Shown: positions 32,482 to 39,851 of the stretch, in pieces
Layout of the letters: each line of letters starts with the position of its first letter
Position numbering within the stretch: the stretch's first letter is position 1
From: a bacterium
Lineage (GTDB): Bacteria > Desulfobacterota > DSWW01
DNA length: 64,000 nt
Direction: 5' to 3'
Assembly (NCBI GenBank): GCA_028277985.1
Contig: JANQFG010000007.1
Location: 62,001 to 126,000 of the forward strand
Notes under the pieces: generated by a model
Database searches by the model: none
Seen by the model: the letters and a program-made list of their open reading frames with translations, nothing else
Told to the model about the DNA's origin: nothing
Made by a program: the position numbers and the translations under genes

Positions 32482-33689
32482 GTCCCGCCCTCTTTCTTTC
32501 TTGGAGGATAATAGCACCGTAAGGGTTTGTAGTTGACCGTAATTTCGTATGTGCACCTGTTACAGTTTATGCAGCTTATCGGGTCTGCATCAGGGTTCTT
32601 CTCCATCTGCTTTGCCAGATTCGGCTGCCTGACAAATGGACGAGACAGGGAGATAAAATCCGCCTGCTCCTGCAACAAGGCCTGTTCCATCATTTCTCTC
32701 CGGCGAAAACCGCCCACAGAAATAATGGGAATGGCGACACGATTCTTGATTGCAGCGGCGTGGGGCAAGAAATATCCCTCCTTGAACTCGGCGGCTGCCT
32801 GCAGCTTCTTCTCAACGAACCTGAACAGGAGACGTTTGACAAAGCCCATATTGCTGAGAATGAGATCCTCGGGTATATCCCCTTTGGTGGTGGTGAATCC
32901 GGTTTCTTTGATTCCTCCGCTCACTTCAATCGCATCAAATCCGAACGCTTCCAGTCTCGTGCTCGTTTCGATTGCTTCTTCAAGGGTAACCCCACCCCTG
33001 ATCTGATCTTCTGCGTTGATCTTTATGAGTACCGGATAGTCGGTGCCGACTGCATTTCGGATTTCTTCATACACCCGACTCACAAAGCGAAGTCGATTCT
33101 CCAGGGATCCTCCCCACGGGTCCCTGCGCCGATTGGTGCGTGATGAAAGGAACTGGTTGACCAGATAGCCGTGGGCGCCGTTGATTTGGACTCCATCAAA
33201 TCCTGCTTCTTTCACCCGACCTGCTGCACTGCCGAAGGCCCTGATCGTTTCTTCAATTTCTTGTTCAGACATTTCGCGCGGCTTTACGCCGGTTAGTGTA
33301 TCCCGTATTCCGGATGGGCCTATGGGCTCTTCACCGATTAGCTTGGGATCGCACTGCCGTCCGCCGTGATTGATCTGCCCGACGATCTTCGCTCCGTGGG
33401 CGTGGACAATATCCGTGAGTTTCTTGAGATCATCGATCACATCATCCCGGTCTATGACGAGAACCTTGTCCGTTGCCCTTCCTATCGAGTTGATGAAATA
33501 GTTCCCAGGGATGATAAGGCCAATATTGCCTTTGGCCAGTCTTTCATAGGCCTTGTAGTATTCCTCTGTAAGACGGTTGTCCTCCGTGGCAAGACACTCC
33601 ACTGTTGCCGAACGGACGAACCGGTTCTTCAGCTCTATTGGGCCCATTCCTGCAGGAGCGAATAACATCGTCATACGCTTCTCCTTCAT
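32478..33689 (-). CDS. Old Yellow Enzyme family NADH:flavin oxidoreductase with Fe-S motif
   Basis: The 403-aa product has the OYE barrel: LKNRFVRSATVE at the start, GQINHGGR near residue 105, VQINGAHGYLVNQFLS near 170, and RDPWGGSLENR. The C-terminus has a Cys cluster CINCNRC and a further Cys 12 residues on, as in 2,4-dienoyl-CoA reductases and trimethylamine dehydrogenase that carry a 4Fe-4S cluster. It lacks the C-terminal FAD/NAD domain of those large enzymes. ATG 33689 (AAGAAGGAAAGC upstream) and ATG 33674 (AAGGAG upstream) are both good starts. It overlaps the ATC-hydrolase gene (ATGA) and is preceded by an operator at 33712-33729 after tetR. It probably reduces an enoate or nitro group. 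Confidence 0.88.
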   Translation of the reverse strand: MKEKRMTMLFAPAGMGPIELKNRFVRSATVECLATEDNRLTEEYYKAYERLAKGNIGLIIPGNYFINSIGRATDKVLVIDRDDVIDDLKKLTDIVHAHGAKIVGQINHGGRQCDPKLIGEEPIGPSGIRDTLTGVKPREMSEQEIEETIRAFGSAAGRVKEAGFDGVQINGAHGYLVNQFLSSRTNRRRDPWGGSLENRLRFVSRVYEEIRNAVGTDYPVLIKINAEDQIRGGVTLEEAIETSTRLEAFGFDAIEVSGGIKETGFTTTKGDIPEDLILSNMGFVKRLLFRFVEKKLQAAAEFKEGYFLPHAAAIKNRVAIPIISVGGFRRREMMEQALLQEQADFISLSRPFVRQPNLAKQMEKNPDADPISCINCNRCTYEITVNYKPLRCYYPPRKKEGGT

Positions 33690-33711
33690 GCTTTCCTTCT
33701 TATCAACCGCT

Positions 33712-33729
33712 TGACCGTACGCACGGTCA
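33712..33729. promoter_or_regulatory. TetR operator upstream of the flavin oxidoreductase gene
   Basis: TGACCG-N6-CGGTCA, a perfect inverted repeat (seven matched pairs on each side: TGACCGT and ACGGTCA). The same half-sites and spacing recur before tetR at 34400-34417, marking both as binding sites of the TetR protein. Confidence 0.7.
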
Positions 33730-33774
33730 TGTTCAGGAAATAGGTTGATGGAACTCTCGTTTTGTGCCAGCGGG

Positions 33775-34383
33775 CTAAGTGGGTCTGATGCCCTTCAGAA
33801 TTGATTCAAAAAGGGACCGACAGACCCTTTCCACGTCAAATTCCGGTTTCAGGATTAGGGAATGGAGACACATGCCATCAATGAAGGCGATCAGTGCAGA
33901 GGCAATGGCTGCCGCATCGATTTCCTTCTTGACCAGGCCTTTGCTCTGAGCCTCTTTGATAAGGTCGATCACGGAATTCCTTCCATTTTCCAGATAGGAC
34001 CGAAACTTGGGGATGAATTCATTGGATCCTTTGTGGCTGACAGACCACCGCCAGAGATCGACATAGATGATCATGTTCTGTTCGAACGTAGCATCAAGGG
34101 TTGAGCCGTCTCTCACCAGGATGAACAATTTTTCCAGGGGATCATCGATATTCCCCATTTTGCGAATCACCCATTCGATCCAGTCGGTGAATACGAGCCG
34201 AACGATTTCATTCAAGATATCTTCTTTGCTGGTGAAATAATCGTAGAACGTTCCCTTCCCCATCCCGACTTCGGCTGTGATTCTCCGTATAGGGGTATTC
34301 TCGAAGCCGTATTTGGCCAACAAGGGCATTGTTTTTCGGGCAATATCGATTCTTTTCTGTTCTTTATCAACTACTTTGGGCAT
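33775..34383 (-). CDS. TetR family transcriptional regulator
   Basis: The 202-aa protein has the TetR helix-turn-helix at residues about 8-55, including YGFENTPIRRITAEVGMGKG and TFYDYFTSKEDIL, followed by an all-helical ligand-binding domain. The C-terminal segment ALIAFIDGMCLHSLILKPE fits the TetR_C group. It lies 85 bases upstream of the flavin oxidoreductase gene on the same strand, with matching operators before each, so it should repress both itself and the OYE/ATC-hydrolase operon until an inducer binds. No clear ribosome site beyond AAAGGAT is seen before ATG 34383. Confidence 0.9.
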   Translation of the reverse strand: MPKVVDKEQKRIDIARKTMPLLAKYGFENTPIRRITAEVGMGKGTFYDYFTSKEDILNEIVRLVFTDWIEWVIRKMGNIDDPLEKLFILVRDGSTLDATFEQNMIIYVDLWRWSVSHKGSNEFIPKFRSYLENGRNSVIDLIKEAQSKGLVKKEIDAAAIASALIAFIDGMCLHSLILKPEFDVERVCRSLFESILKGIRPT

Positions 34384-34399
34384 ATTTCATATCCTTTTT

Positions 34400-34417
34400 A
34401 GACCGACCGACCGGTCA
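34400..34417. promoter_or_regulatory. TetR autoregulatory operator
   Basis: AGACCG-N6-CGGTCA, one mismatch from a perfect inverted repeat and with the same spacing as the site at 33712-33729. It lies just downstream of the tetR -10 element (34429-34434), over the predicted transcription start. Confidence 0.65.
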
Positions 34418-34428
34418 TTATTAACCAC

Positions 34429-34458
34429 ATTATTATGGAAATGATCTCGCTCTGTCAA
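34429..34458 (-). promoter_or_regulatory. tetR promoter
   Basis: On the minus strand TTGACA (34453-34458), 18 bases, then AATAAT (34429-34434). The operator at 34400-34417 lies about 12 bases downstream of the -10 element, consistent with autorepression. Confidence 0.6.
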
Positions 34459-34574
34459 GAAATAAGTTCTCTGGAACCATAACCAAAAACACGTGAAGCT
34501 CCTGGTCGAGACATGGATGGATTTACTGGCGAAGACAAACATGGGCGTGTCGCGCCATCATCTTGAAAGGCGCG

Positions 34575-35315
34575 TCAGTTTTCCTGCAGGCCCCAGGGGG
34601 GAGAGGCATTGACCAGGGTTCCCGGCGTGCACTTGATGCGGGCGGCAGAAAAGCTATGGCCTTCTTTGGTTGCAGTCAATCGATAATCACCGGGAGGCAC
34701 ATTCACGAAGATGACGCCGCCATCCACGGATGTTTCTTTGCGGCTTCGATCCGGCAGAACAAAATCGTTGAAATATACCGGGCCACGGGATTCCGGCAGT
34801 TCAGGCGAACTATGCACGGTCGCGCCTTCGATACCGTGCCTTGGCCACGCGTTATAGAGCGATTTCCCCTTTTCCGTGACGGTGGAGACGATCTGACATT
34901 TGTCCTCTTCCGGCTGTTCCTCCAGGATGAAAGCCAGCAAATTGTATATCAGGAAGCCTGGGACCTGAAAGGTAACCTCTTTCAAGTCTTCCCTGCCCAG
35001 AGTAAAGGTGGCCGTCTGCGCTCGCGGGTGAAGGGGGTGATTCATCACAAAGGTGACGTCGGAGCCCTGCTCCAGGCCGTCGAACCGGAATCCTCCGTCT
35101 TCATCGGTGATGCAGGATTCCCCCGGAACTTCCAGTATGGTTATGTTGGCCTCCGCCAGGTTTTCTCCAAAAGGGAAAACAAAAACATTGCCGGTTGCAC
35201 TCACGGTGACTGGAGGCGTCCCGTCGGTTGCGTCCGACCCTCCGCATCCGGTGGTGATCGATATCATCAGTGTGATCAGTGCGGCGATCCTGACCCTATT
35301 GAGTCTCATCTGCAT
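34575..35315 (-). CDS. Lipoprotein with carboxypeptidase-regulatory-like domains, 246 aa
   Basis: A lipobox ITTGC places the lipidated Cys at residue 24. The mature part has two beta-sandwich modules of the carboxypeptidase-regulatory/SpaA type: one around residues 40-110 (EANITILEVPGESCITDEDG, GFRFDGLEQG), the other around 160-235 (GIEGATVHSS, GGVIFVNVPPGDYRLTATKEG). Such domains stabilise surface proteins or bind carbohydrate. It begins 38 bases after the M20 peptidase gene on the same strand and may share its transcript. Function unknown. Confidence 0.75.
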   Translation of the reverse strand: MQMRLNRVRIAALITLMISITTGCGGSDATDGTPPVTVSATGNVFVFPFGENLAEANITILEVPGESCITDEDGGFRFDGLEQGSDVTFVMNHPLHPRAQTATFTLGREDLKEVTFQVPGFLIYNLLAFILEEQPEEDKCQIVSTVTEKGKSLYNAWPRHGIEGATVHSSPELPESRGPVYFNDFVLPDRSRKETSVDGGVIFVNVPPGDYRLTATKEGHSFSAARIKCTPGTLVNASPPWGLQEN

Positions 35316-35353
35316 TGCTCATCTCGTTCGAACATAGCTGGCAGGTTCGACCG

Positions 35354-36613
35354 CTAGGCCGTAAGGTAGTACACGAGCTCCTTGGTCATGGCCACCAGAT
35401 CCTCCACATAGACGAACTCGTCTGCCGCGTGAGCGAGGATGTTACTCGCCCGGACGAGACCGAAGGCAGCCACCTCGAGCTTCTGCGGGTGCAGCGCCTC
35501 AGCTACAAAACCGAGGTCGGTGGAGCCGCTGAGCCCACCATAGATGAATTCCTCGTATCCCTTCACCGCCTTCTTGGCCGCACGGCCCCTCTTGCCCGCA
35601 GGGGTATCCGGATTGACTTCGAGAGGTGGGTAGGAATGCACCACGTTGACGGTCAGGTCCAGCAACTTGGATTCCTGCTTCCCTTTTTCGACCGCCTCAT
35701 GTATTTCCGCGATCACGTCCTCGTAAACCTCGTCGATGATGTAGCGCCGATTGATGATCAGCTCGCACTCGCCCGGCACGACATTCTCTTTCGTGCCGCT
35801 GTGGATGATGTTCAGGTTGAACATGGGGGTCATCTTGTCGTAGGGATTCCCTGGAAAGGGGAATGCGGGAATCCGAGAGAGGCGCTTCTCGACGTCCTTC
35901 TTCAGATCGATGAGACGATTCATGACCGGCACCAGCTCCTCGATCGGGTTGATGCCGAGATAGTTCATGCCGGAATGGCAGCTCTTACCGAAAGCCTTCA
36001 GATCGATACGGATCGACCCGGCCGCTCCGACTGTGCAAATGGGCTCCATGGCCCCGAGTTCTAGCCACAACAGATGATTCGAGACGTATCCCTCTTCGGC
36101 CAGGTATCGTACCCCGGGATAGACACCGATCTCCTCGTCCGTGCAGAGAAGACAGTTCACGGAGTACTGTGACTCTAGCCCAAGGTCGTGAAGCACCTTC
36201 ATGGCGCCTAGAAAACAGGCGATCGAGCCTTTCATGTCCACCGTGCCCCGGCCGTAGAGCTTGCCGTCAACCACTTCTCCCCCAAAGGGATCCCGAGTCC
36301 AAGGTTCATCGATCGGGACAACGTCCATGTGGGCGTAAGCAGAGGCCTTCGGCTTGTCGTTTCTCAAGGTGGCAACCAGATTGACCCTCTCCCCGCGAAG
36401 ATCCCAGGGAATCTGCTTCACCTTGTCTTCCGGCAGGACCACCCTTTCCGTCTCGAGTCCGAACCGGTTGAACTCGGGCTCCACGATATCGATGAGCTTC
36501 CCGTAGTTCTCCCCGGGCGGAATCGATGTGTCCACGGCGATGATCTTCTGTAGCACGTCAACGATGTATTCTTCGTTCTTCTCGACCTCAGTAAAGGCCG
36601 CCTCTTGGTCCAT
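35354..36613 (-). CDS. M20 family zinc metallopeptidase (ArgE/DapE-like)
   Basis: M20 enzymes are di-zinc amidases that deacylate amino acids or cleave N-carbamoyl and peptide bonds. The 419-aa product has the metal ligands AYAHMDVVP (His, near residue 90), GRGTVDMKG (bridging Asp, near 119) and LLCTDEEIG (catalytic and metal Glu, near 151). Late in the sequence it has ILAHAADE with the final His. The dimerisation domain is in place. ATG 36613 has AGGAG upstream; the longer frame toward 36793 lies inside the next gene and is rejected. It begins 26 bases downstream of the PreA-like gene and is probably co-transcribed. Confidence 0.88.
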   Translation of the reverse strand: MDQEAAFTEVEKNEEYIVDVLQKIIAVDTSIPPGENYGKLIDIVEPEFNRFGLETERVVLPEDKVKQIPWDLRGERVNLVATLRNDKPKASAYAHMDVVPIDEPWTRDPFGGEVVDGKLYGRGTVDMKGSIACFLGAMKVLHDLGLESQYSVNCLLCTDEEIGVYPGVRYLAEEGYVSNHLLWLELGAMEPICTVGAAGSIRIDLKAFGKSCHSGMNYLGINPIEELVPVMNRLIDLKKDVEKRLSRIPAFPFPGNPYDKMTPMFNLNIIHSGTKENVVPGECELIINRRYIIDEVYEDVIAEIHEAVEKGKQESKLLDLTVNVVHSYPPLEVNPDTPAGKRGRAAKKAVKGYEEFIYGGLSGSTDLGFVAEALHPQKLEVAAFGLVRASNILAHAADEFVYVEDLVAMTKELVYYLTA

Positions 36614-36639
36614 TCGTCTCTCCTCGCTTCTCGTAGATC

Positions 36640-37857
36640 TCACCCGGCAGGAACGATAGACAATGCCTCGGTCGGGCAGATGGTGACACAGGCGCCGCAG
36701 CGTTCGCAAGCATCCAGGTCGATGAGCGGTCTTTTGTCCTCCATCGCGACTGCCCCATAGATGCAGGAGATGCACAGTCCGCATCCGCTGCATTTCTCGT
36801 CTTCCAGGAGCAGGGTCCTCGACTCGGCAGGGCCCGCCTTTTCGAGAAACCCCGTCATGAACTCCTCAGGGTTGTCGATGTGCGGTGCTGCCAGCCCGAT
36901 CATGTCTGCCGGCCGTTCGTAGCCCTTCCGTTCCATGAATTGTGTCATTCCCTGGAGGATTTCTCCGAAGATCCTGTAACCACGGTGCTGGACCGGGCTC
37001 TCCAGGGCGGCAAGGGTGGCGCCGCACATCATTCGCTCCACCGCGTCCTTCCAACTCCAGATGCCTCCGCTGGTCATCACCGAAAGCCCTGTCCCGTGGG
37101 CGGAGAGATAGGTCGCATAGCAGGCCGGGCCCCGCAGCCATCGGCCGTAGCCAAAGGGGACGGACAGGGGCGGCCGGGCCGTCTCGATATCCAGGAAAGT
37201 CACCCTGAAATCGCTATAGGTGTGAATGGCGGACGCGCCGAGCCTCTTCATTGCCTCGAGGTCGCGAAGCATGAAGACCTCGTGCCCGAACCCGATCTTG
37301 ATCCAGAAGGGAATGTTGATGTGACCCTCGAGAGCCTCGAAGATGAGCGGGATCGCCTGTTCCTGAAATCCGATCGTCTGGCTCGCCGTGAGGGTCAGCC
37401 CGCAGCTGCAGACCACCTCGATCGCTTCTGCGCCGGCAGACTCCAGTTCGATCGCCAAGCGACGCAGGGTCGTCTCCGCGGGCGGCGAAACCGGCTCGTA
37501 GGGTGGAAGGCCGGTCCAGGGCCCGGTGAAGAAGAAGCTTCCGATCAGCCGCGCATCCTCGCTCTCGGCAAAGGGCTTCATCTCGGCAATCGTTTCCACC
37601 GCCTTCTCCTGGGAGAGAAGGCCGGCGTAGCAGTGCATCAGCCCGCCCCGTTCGCCGAGCCTGTCCAGGAACCAGTTACCCGGCCTGGGCAGGGCCTGGG
37701 TCCAGTCGTCCGGGCAGACGCTCTTGACGACAACGGAGCCGGCCCCGTGCGCGATGCATTTCCGGATGGTGTAAGGGGTGGACGTGATCGGGCCCGCGGC
37801 CGCCGAAATCGGGTTCTTGAACCGGAGTCCCGCAAAGTCGACTCCAAGGTCAACCAT
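36640..37857 (-). CDS. PreA-like dihydropyrimidine/dihydroorotate dehydrogenase with C-terminal 2x4Fe-4S
   Basis: The 405-aa protein joins an FMN barrel of the dihydroorotate dehydrogenase type to a C-terminal ferredoxin domain. Barrel features are VDFAGLRFKNPISAAAGPIT at the start, CSCGLTLT near 180, IPFWIKIGFG near 210, and MTSGGIWSW near 285. The ferredoxin part is KCSGCGLCISC and CERCGACVTICP. This is the layout of PreA, which with PreT reduces uracil and thymine; no PreT homologue is next to it. ATG 37857 has AAAGGAGGAGAAC upstream. It is followed by an M20 amidohydrolase, a gene type that hydrolyses carbamoyl products, so reductive pyrimidine or hydantoin breakdown is a reasonable but unproven guess. 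Divergent from yefM. Confidence 0.85.
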   Translation of the reverse strand: MVDLGVDFAGLRFKNPISAAAGPITSTPYTIRKCIAHGAGSVVVKSVCPDDWTQALPRPGNWFLDRLGERGGLMHCYAGLLSQEKAVETIAEMKPFAESEDARLIGSFFFTGPWTGLPPYEPVSPPAETTLRRLAIELESAGAEAIEVVCSCGLTLTASQTIGFQEQAIPLIFEALEGHINIPFWIKIGFGHEVFMLRDLEAMKRLGASAIHTYSDFRVTFLDIETARPPLSVPFGYGRWLRGPACYATYLSAHGTGLSVMTSGGIWSWKDAVERMMCGATLAALESPVQHRGYRIFGEILQGMTQFMERKGYERPADMIGLAAPHIDNPEEFMTGFLEKAGPAESRTLLLEDEKCSGCGLCISCIYGAVAMEDKRPLIDLDACERCGACVTICPTEALSIVPAG

Positions 37858-37891
37858 GTTCTCCTCCTTTCGCCTTCCACAAGATAACAGC

Positions 37892-37937
37892 TTGACAGGG
37901 AGGGGGACAGCATGTACAATAAGCTGTACATGTACAG
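37892..37937 (+). promoter_or_regulatory. yefM-yoeB promoter and TGTACA operator
   Basis: TTGACA (37892-37897), exactly 17 bases, TACAAT (37915-37920). Three TGTACA hexamers lie at 37913-37918, 37925-37930 and 37931-37936; the last two form the perfect palindrome CTGTACATGTACAG (37924-37937), and the first and second form CATGTACA-N6-TGTACATG. TGTACA is the core of the known YefM-YoeB operator of E. coli, and here it overlaps the -10 element. Confidence 0.85.
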
Positions 37938-37946
37938 GAGGAATTC

Positions 37947-38198
37947 GTGAAAGCAATATCCTATACCGCAGCTCGGCAGCATCTGGCCGAAACCATGGAG
38001 AGGGTCTGCAAGGACCATTCTCCGGTGATCGTAACTCGCAAGAAGAATGACTCGGTTGTCATCATCTCCCTCGAGGACTACGAAGCTCTCGCGGAAACGG
38101 CCTATCTGCTGCGGTCCCCGAAAAGCGCGAGGAGACTGCTCGAGTCGATCGCCCAGCTCGAGGAGGGCAGGGGATCCGAAAGGAGCCTTGTCGAGTGA
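37947..38198 (+). CDS. yefM: YefM antitoxin (Phd/YefM family)
   Basis: The 83-aa antitoxin starts at GTG 37947, with AGGAGG well placed upstream. It opens MKAISYTAARQHLAETMERV and continues VIVTRKKNDSVVIISLEDYEAL, the DNA-binding fold of Phd/YefM proteins, followed by a flexible C-terminus (LLRSPKSARRLLES) that wraps the YoeB toxin. It overlaps yoeB by four bases (GTGA). Paired with the TGTACA operator directly upstream, autorepression by the YefM-YoeB complex is well supported by analogy to E. coli. Confidence 0.93.
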   Translation: MKAISYTAARQHLAETMERVCKDHSPVIVTRKKNDSVVIISLEDYEALAETAYLLRSPKSARRLLESIAQLEEGRGSERSLVE

Positions 38199-38449
38199 AA
38201 CTCGTTTTCTCCGACAGCGCCTGGGAAGACTATCTCTACTGGCAGAAAACCGACAAGAGAACCCTTCGAAGAATCAACGGCCTGATCAAGGAGATTATGC
38301 GTACCCCTTTCGAAGGTACAGGCAAGCCTGAACCTCTGAAGCACGCCCTTTCAGGCTACTGGTCCCGGAGAATCAACGACGAGCAAAGACTCGTCTACAA
38401 AGTGACCTCGGATTCCGTCCTGATCGCTCAGCTGCGGTATCATTATTGA
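38195..38449 (+). CDS. yoeB: YoeB toxin (ribosome-dependent mRNA endonuclease)
   Basis: YoeB binds the ribosomal A site and cuts mRNA. The 84-aa product is full length and keeps the functional residues: Glu in GKPEPLKH near residue 46, Arg in SRRINDEQRLVY near 65, and His in the terminal YHY. The start GTG 38195 overlaps the yefM stop, giving coupled translation. A convergent enolase-superfamily gene ends 70 bases downstream. Nothing suggests inactivation. Confidence 0.93.
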   Translation: MKLVFSDSAWEDYLYWQKTDKRTLRRINGLIKEIMRTPFEGTGKPEPLKHALSGYWSRRINDEQRLVYKVTSDSVLIAQLRYHY

Positions 38450-38519
38450 AGCGCACTTTCGGGCCCCAAGTTACCACGTGCCCACCATGATCGCTACGAA
38501 GTTCTGTGAAACATGCGGG

Positions 38520-39722
38520 CTACCCGAAGAGCTGTTTGATGGTGCACCGGTACTCTTCGAGCTTTTCCTCATTCAATTCGATGCCGATCCCGGGCCTGTC
38601 CGAAGGGATCAGGTATCCGTCTTCCCATTCGAAAGGTTCCTTGACGAACACATCGAAGAAGTGCCGCGACTTGTAGATGCTTTCCTGGATCAGGAAATTC
38701 GGGATGTTCGCATCGATCTGGAGGGCCGCTGCAGTGATGACCGGTCCTCCCCAGACATGGGGTGCCATCAGCACATAGTTTGCTTCGGCCAGTGTCGCAA
38801 TCTTCTTGCAGGCCGTGATGCCGCCGCAGCTTCCGAGGTCGGGCTGCGCGATGGCGCAGGCCCCTGCCTCGAAGAGCTTCTGGAAATCATGGATGGTCGC
38901 AAGCCTCTCACCGGTGGCAATGGGGATGGAAGTGCTTCGGGCGATCTTTCCCATTTCCTTGAAGTTCTCCGGAGGACAGGGTTCCTCCAGCCACAGAGGA
39001 TCGAATTGCTCCAACCTTTTGGCGAGACGAATGGCGCAGGCCGGGGTCGTCTGCCCGTGGGTGCCGATACAGATGTCCGCTTTGTTGCCGACCGCTTCAC
39101 GGATCGCCCCGATTGCCTTTTCCGCATGATCGTACTCTGCCGGCGTGATCTCCCACGGCGGAAGAGGCAGTTGTCCGGGCAGTGACTGATGAAGGGGATC
39201 GAGCTTTATGCCGGTGAAGCCTTCTTCCACCCGTATGGCAGCGATTTCTGCAAGCTTCTCCGGGTTCTCGGCCCAATCCGCGGTAGCCTCGAGAAGGTTG
39301 CCTCCGTCGTCCATGTTGAAGATGTAGGTGTAGGTCCTGACCTTGTCTCGGTACTTTCCGCCCAGCAGATCGTAGACGGGCGCGTTGTAGTACTTGCCGC
39401 AGATGTCCCAGAGCGCGATGTCAAAGGCGCTGATCAGTCCCAGCATGATGTAGTCCGCGTGCTGCGCCGTCAGGCCGGCATACAGGATATGGTTGAGGGT
39501 TTCCCTGTTGATCGGGTTCTGGTCCTTCAGATAGGCGTTGAAGATGTTTTCCACCATCTTCTCGTAGCCTTCCTCCATTCCGTACAAGGTCCAGAGACAG
39601 GCGAATTCGCCCCACCCCTCGATCCCCTCGTCGGTCTCGAGCTTGAGAAAGAACCACAGGAATCCGCCCAGATTGGGCGGGTCGGTCTTCACAACATACG
39701 GTTTCACTTTGGTCAGTTTCAT
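38520..39722 (-). CDS. Enolase superfamily (mandelate racemase/galactonate dehydratase-like) protein
   Basis: Enolase-superfamily enzymes abstract a proton next to a carboxylate with a Mg ion. The 400-aa product has the capping domain (residues 1-125, with FDIALWDICGKYYN), and the barrel with Lys in GIKLDP, LEEPCPPEN and ATGERL as metal ligands, and APHVWGGP with the His. At the usual first metal-ligand position the motif reads IGTHGQ, with Gly where many relatives carry Asp; I recall this GTHGQ form as a conserved subgroup, so it may be normal for the family. AAAGGAGGAG-type ribosome site precedes ATG 39722. It lies downstream of the acyl-CoA ligase gene on the same strand. Acid-sugar dehydration is the default guess. 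Confidence 0.85.
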   Translation of the reverse strand: MKLTKVKPYVVKTDPPNLGGFLWFFLKLETDEGIEGWGEFACLWTLYGMEEGYEKMVENIFNAYLKDQNPINRETLNHILYAGLTAQHADYIMLGLISAFDIALWDICGKYYNAPVYDLLGGKYRDKVRTYTYIFNMDDGGNLLEATADWAENPEKLAEIAAIRVEEGFTGIKLDPLHQSLPGQLPLPPWEITPAEYDHAEKAIGAIREAVGNKADICIGTHGQTTPACAIRLAKRLEQFDPLWLEEPCPPENFKEMGKIARSTSIPIATGERLATIHDFQKLFEAGACAIAQPDLGSCGGITACKKIATLAEANYVLMAPHVWGGPVITAAALQIDANIPNFLIQESIYKSRHFFDVFVKEPFEWEDGYLIPSDRPGIGIELNEEKLEEYRCTIKQLFG

Positions 39723-39813
39723 TGTCCCTCCTCCTCACGTTGTCGGGGTGTCTTCAATGAGCACGGAACCATGTCCGCCCAAGGCAATGCCGATGCAGTT
39801 GGGTGGCTCGGGG

Positions 39814-39844
39814 CCTGATCCCTGATCCCCGACCCCTGATCCCT
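39814..39844. repeat. Short tandem CTGATCCC repeats
   Basis: Three near-copies of CTGATCCC occur in 31 bases (starting at 39815, 39822 and 39836) in the gap between the enolase-family and acyl-CoA ligase genes. The function is unknown; such CTGATCCC strings are a frequent kind of intergenic repeat. Confidence 0.5.
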
Positions 39845-39851
39845 TGTCAGC

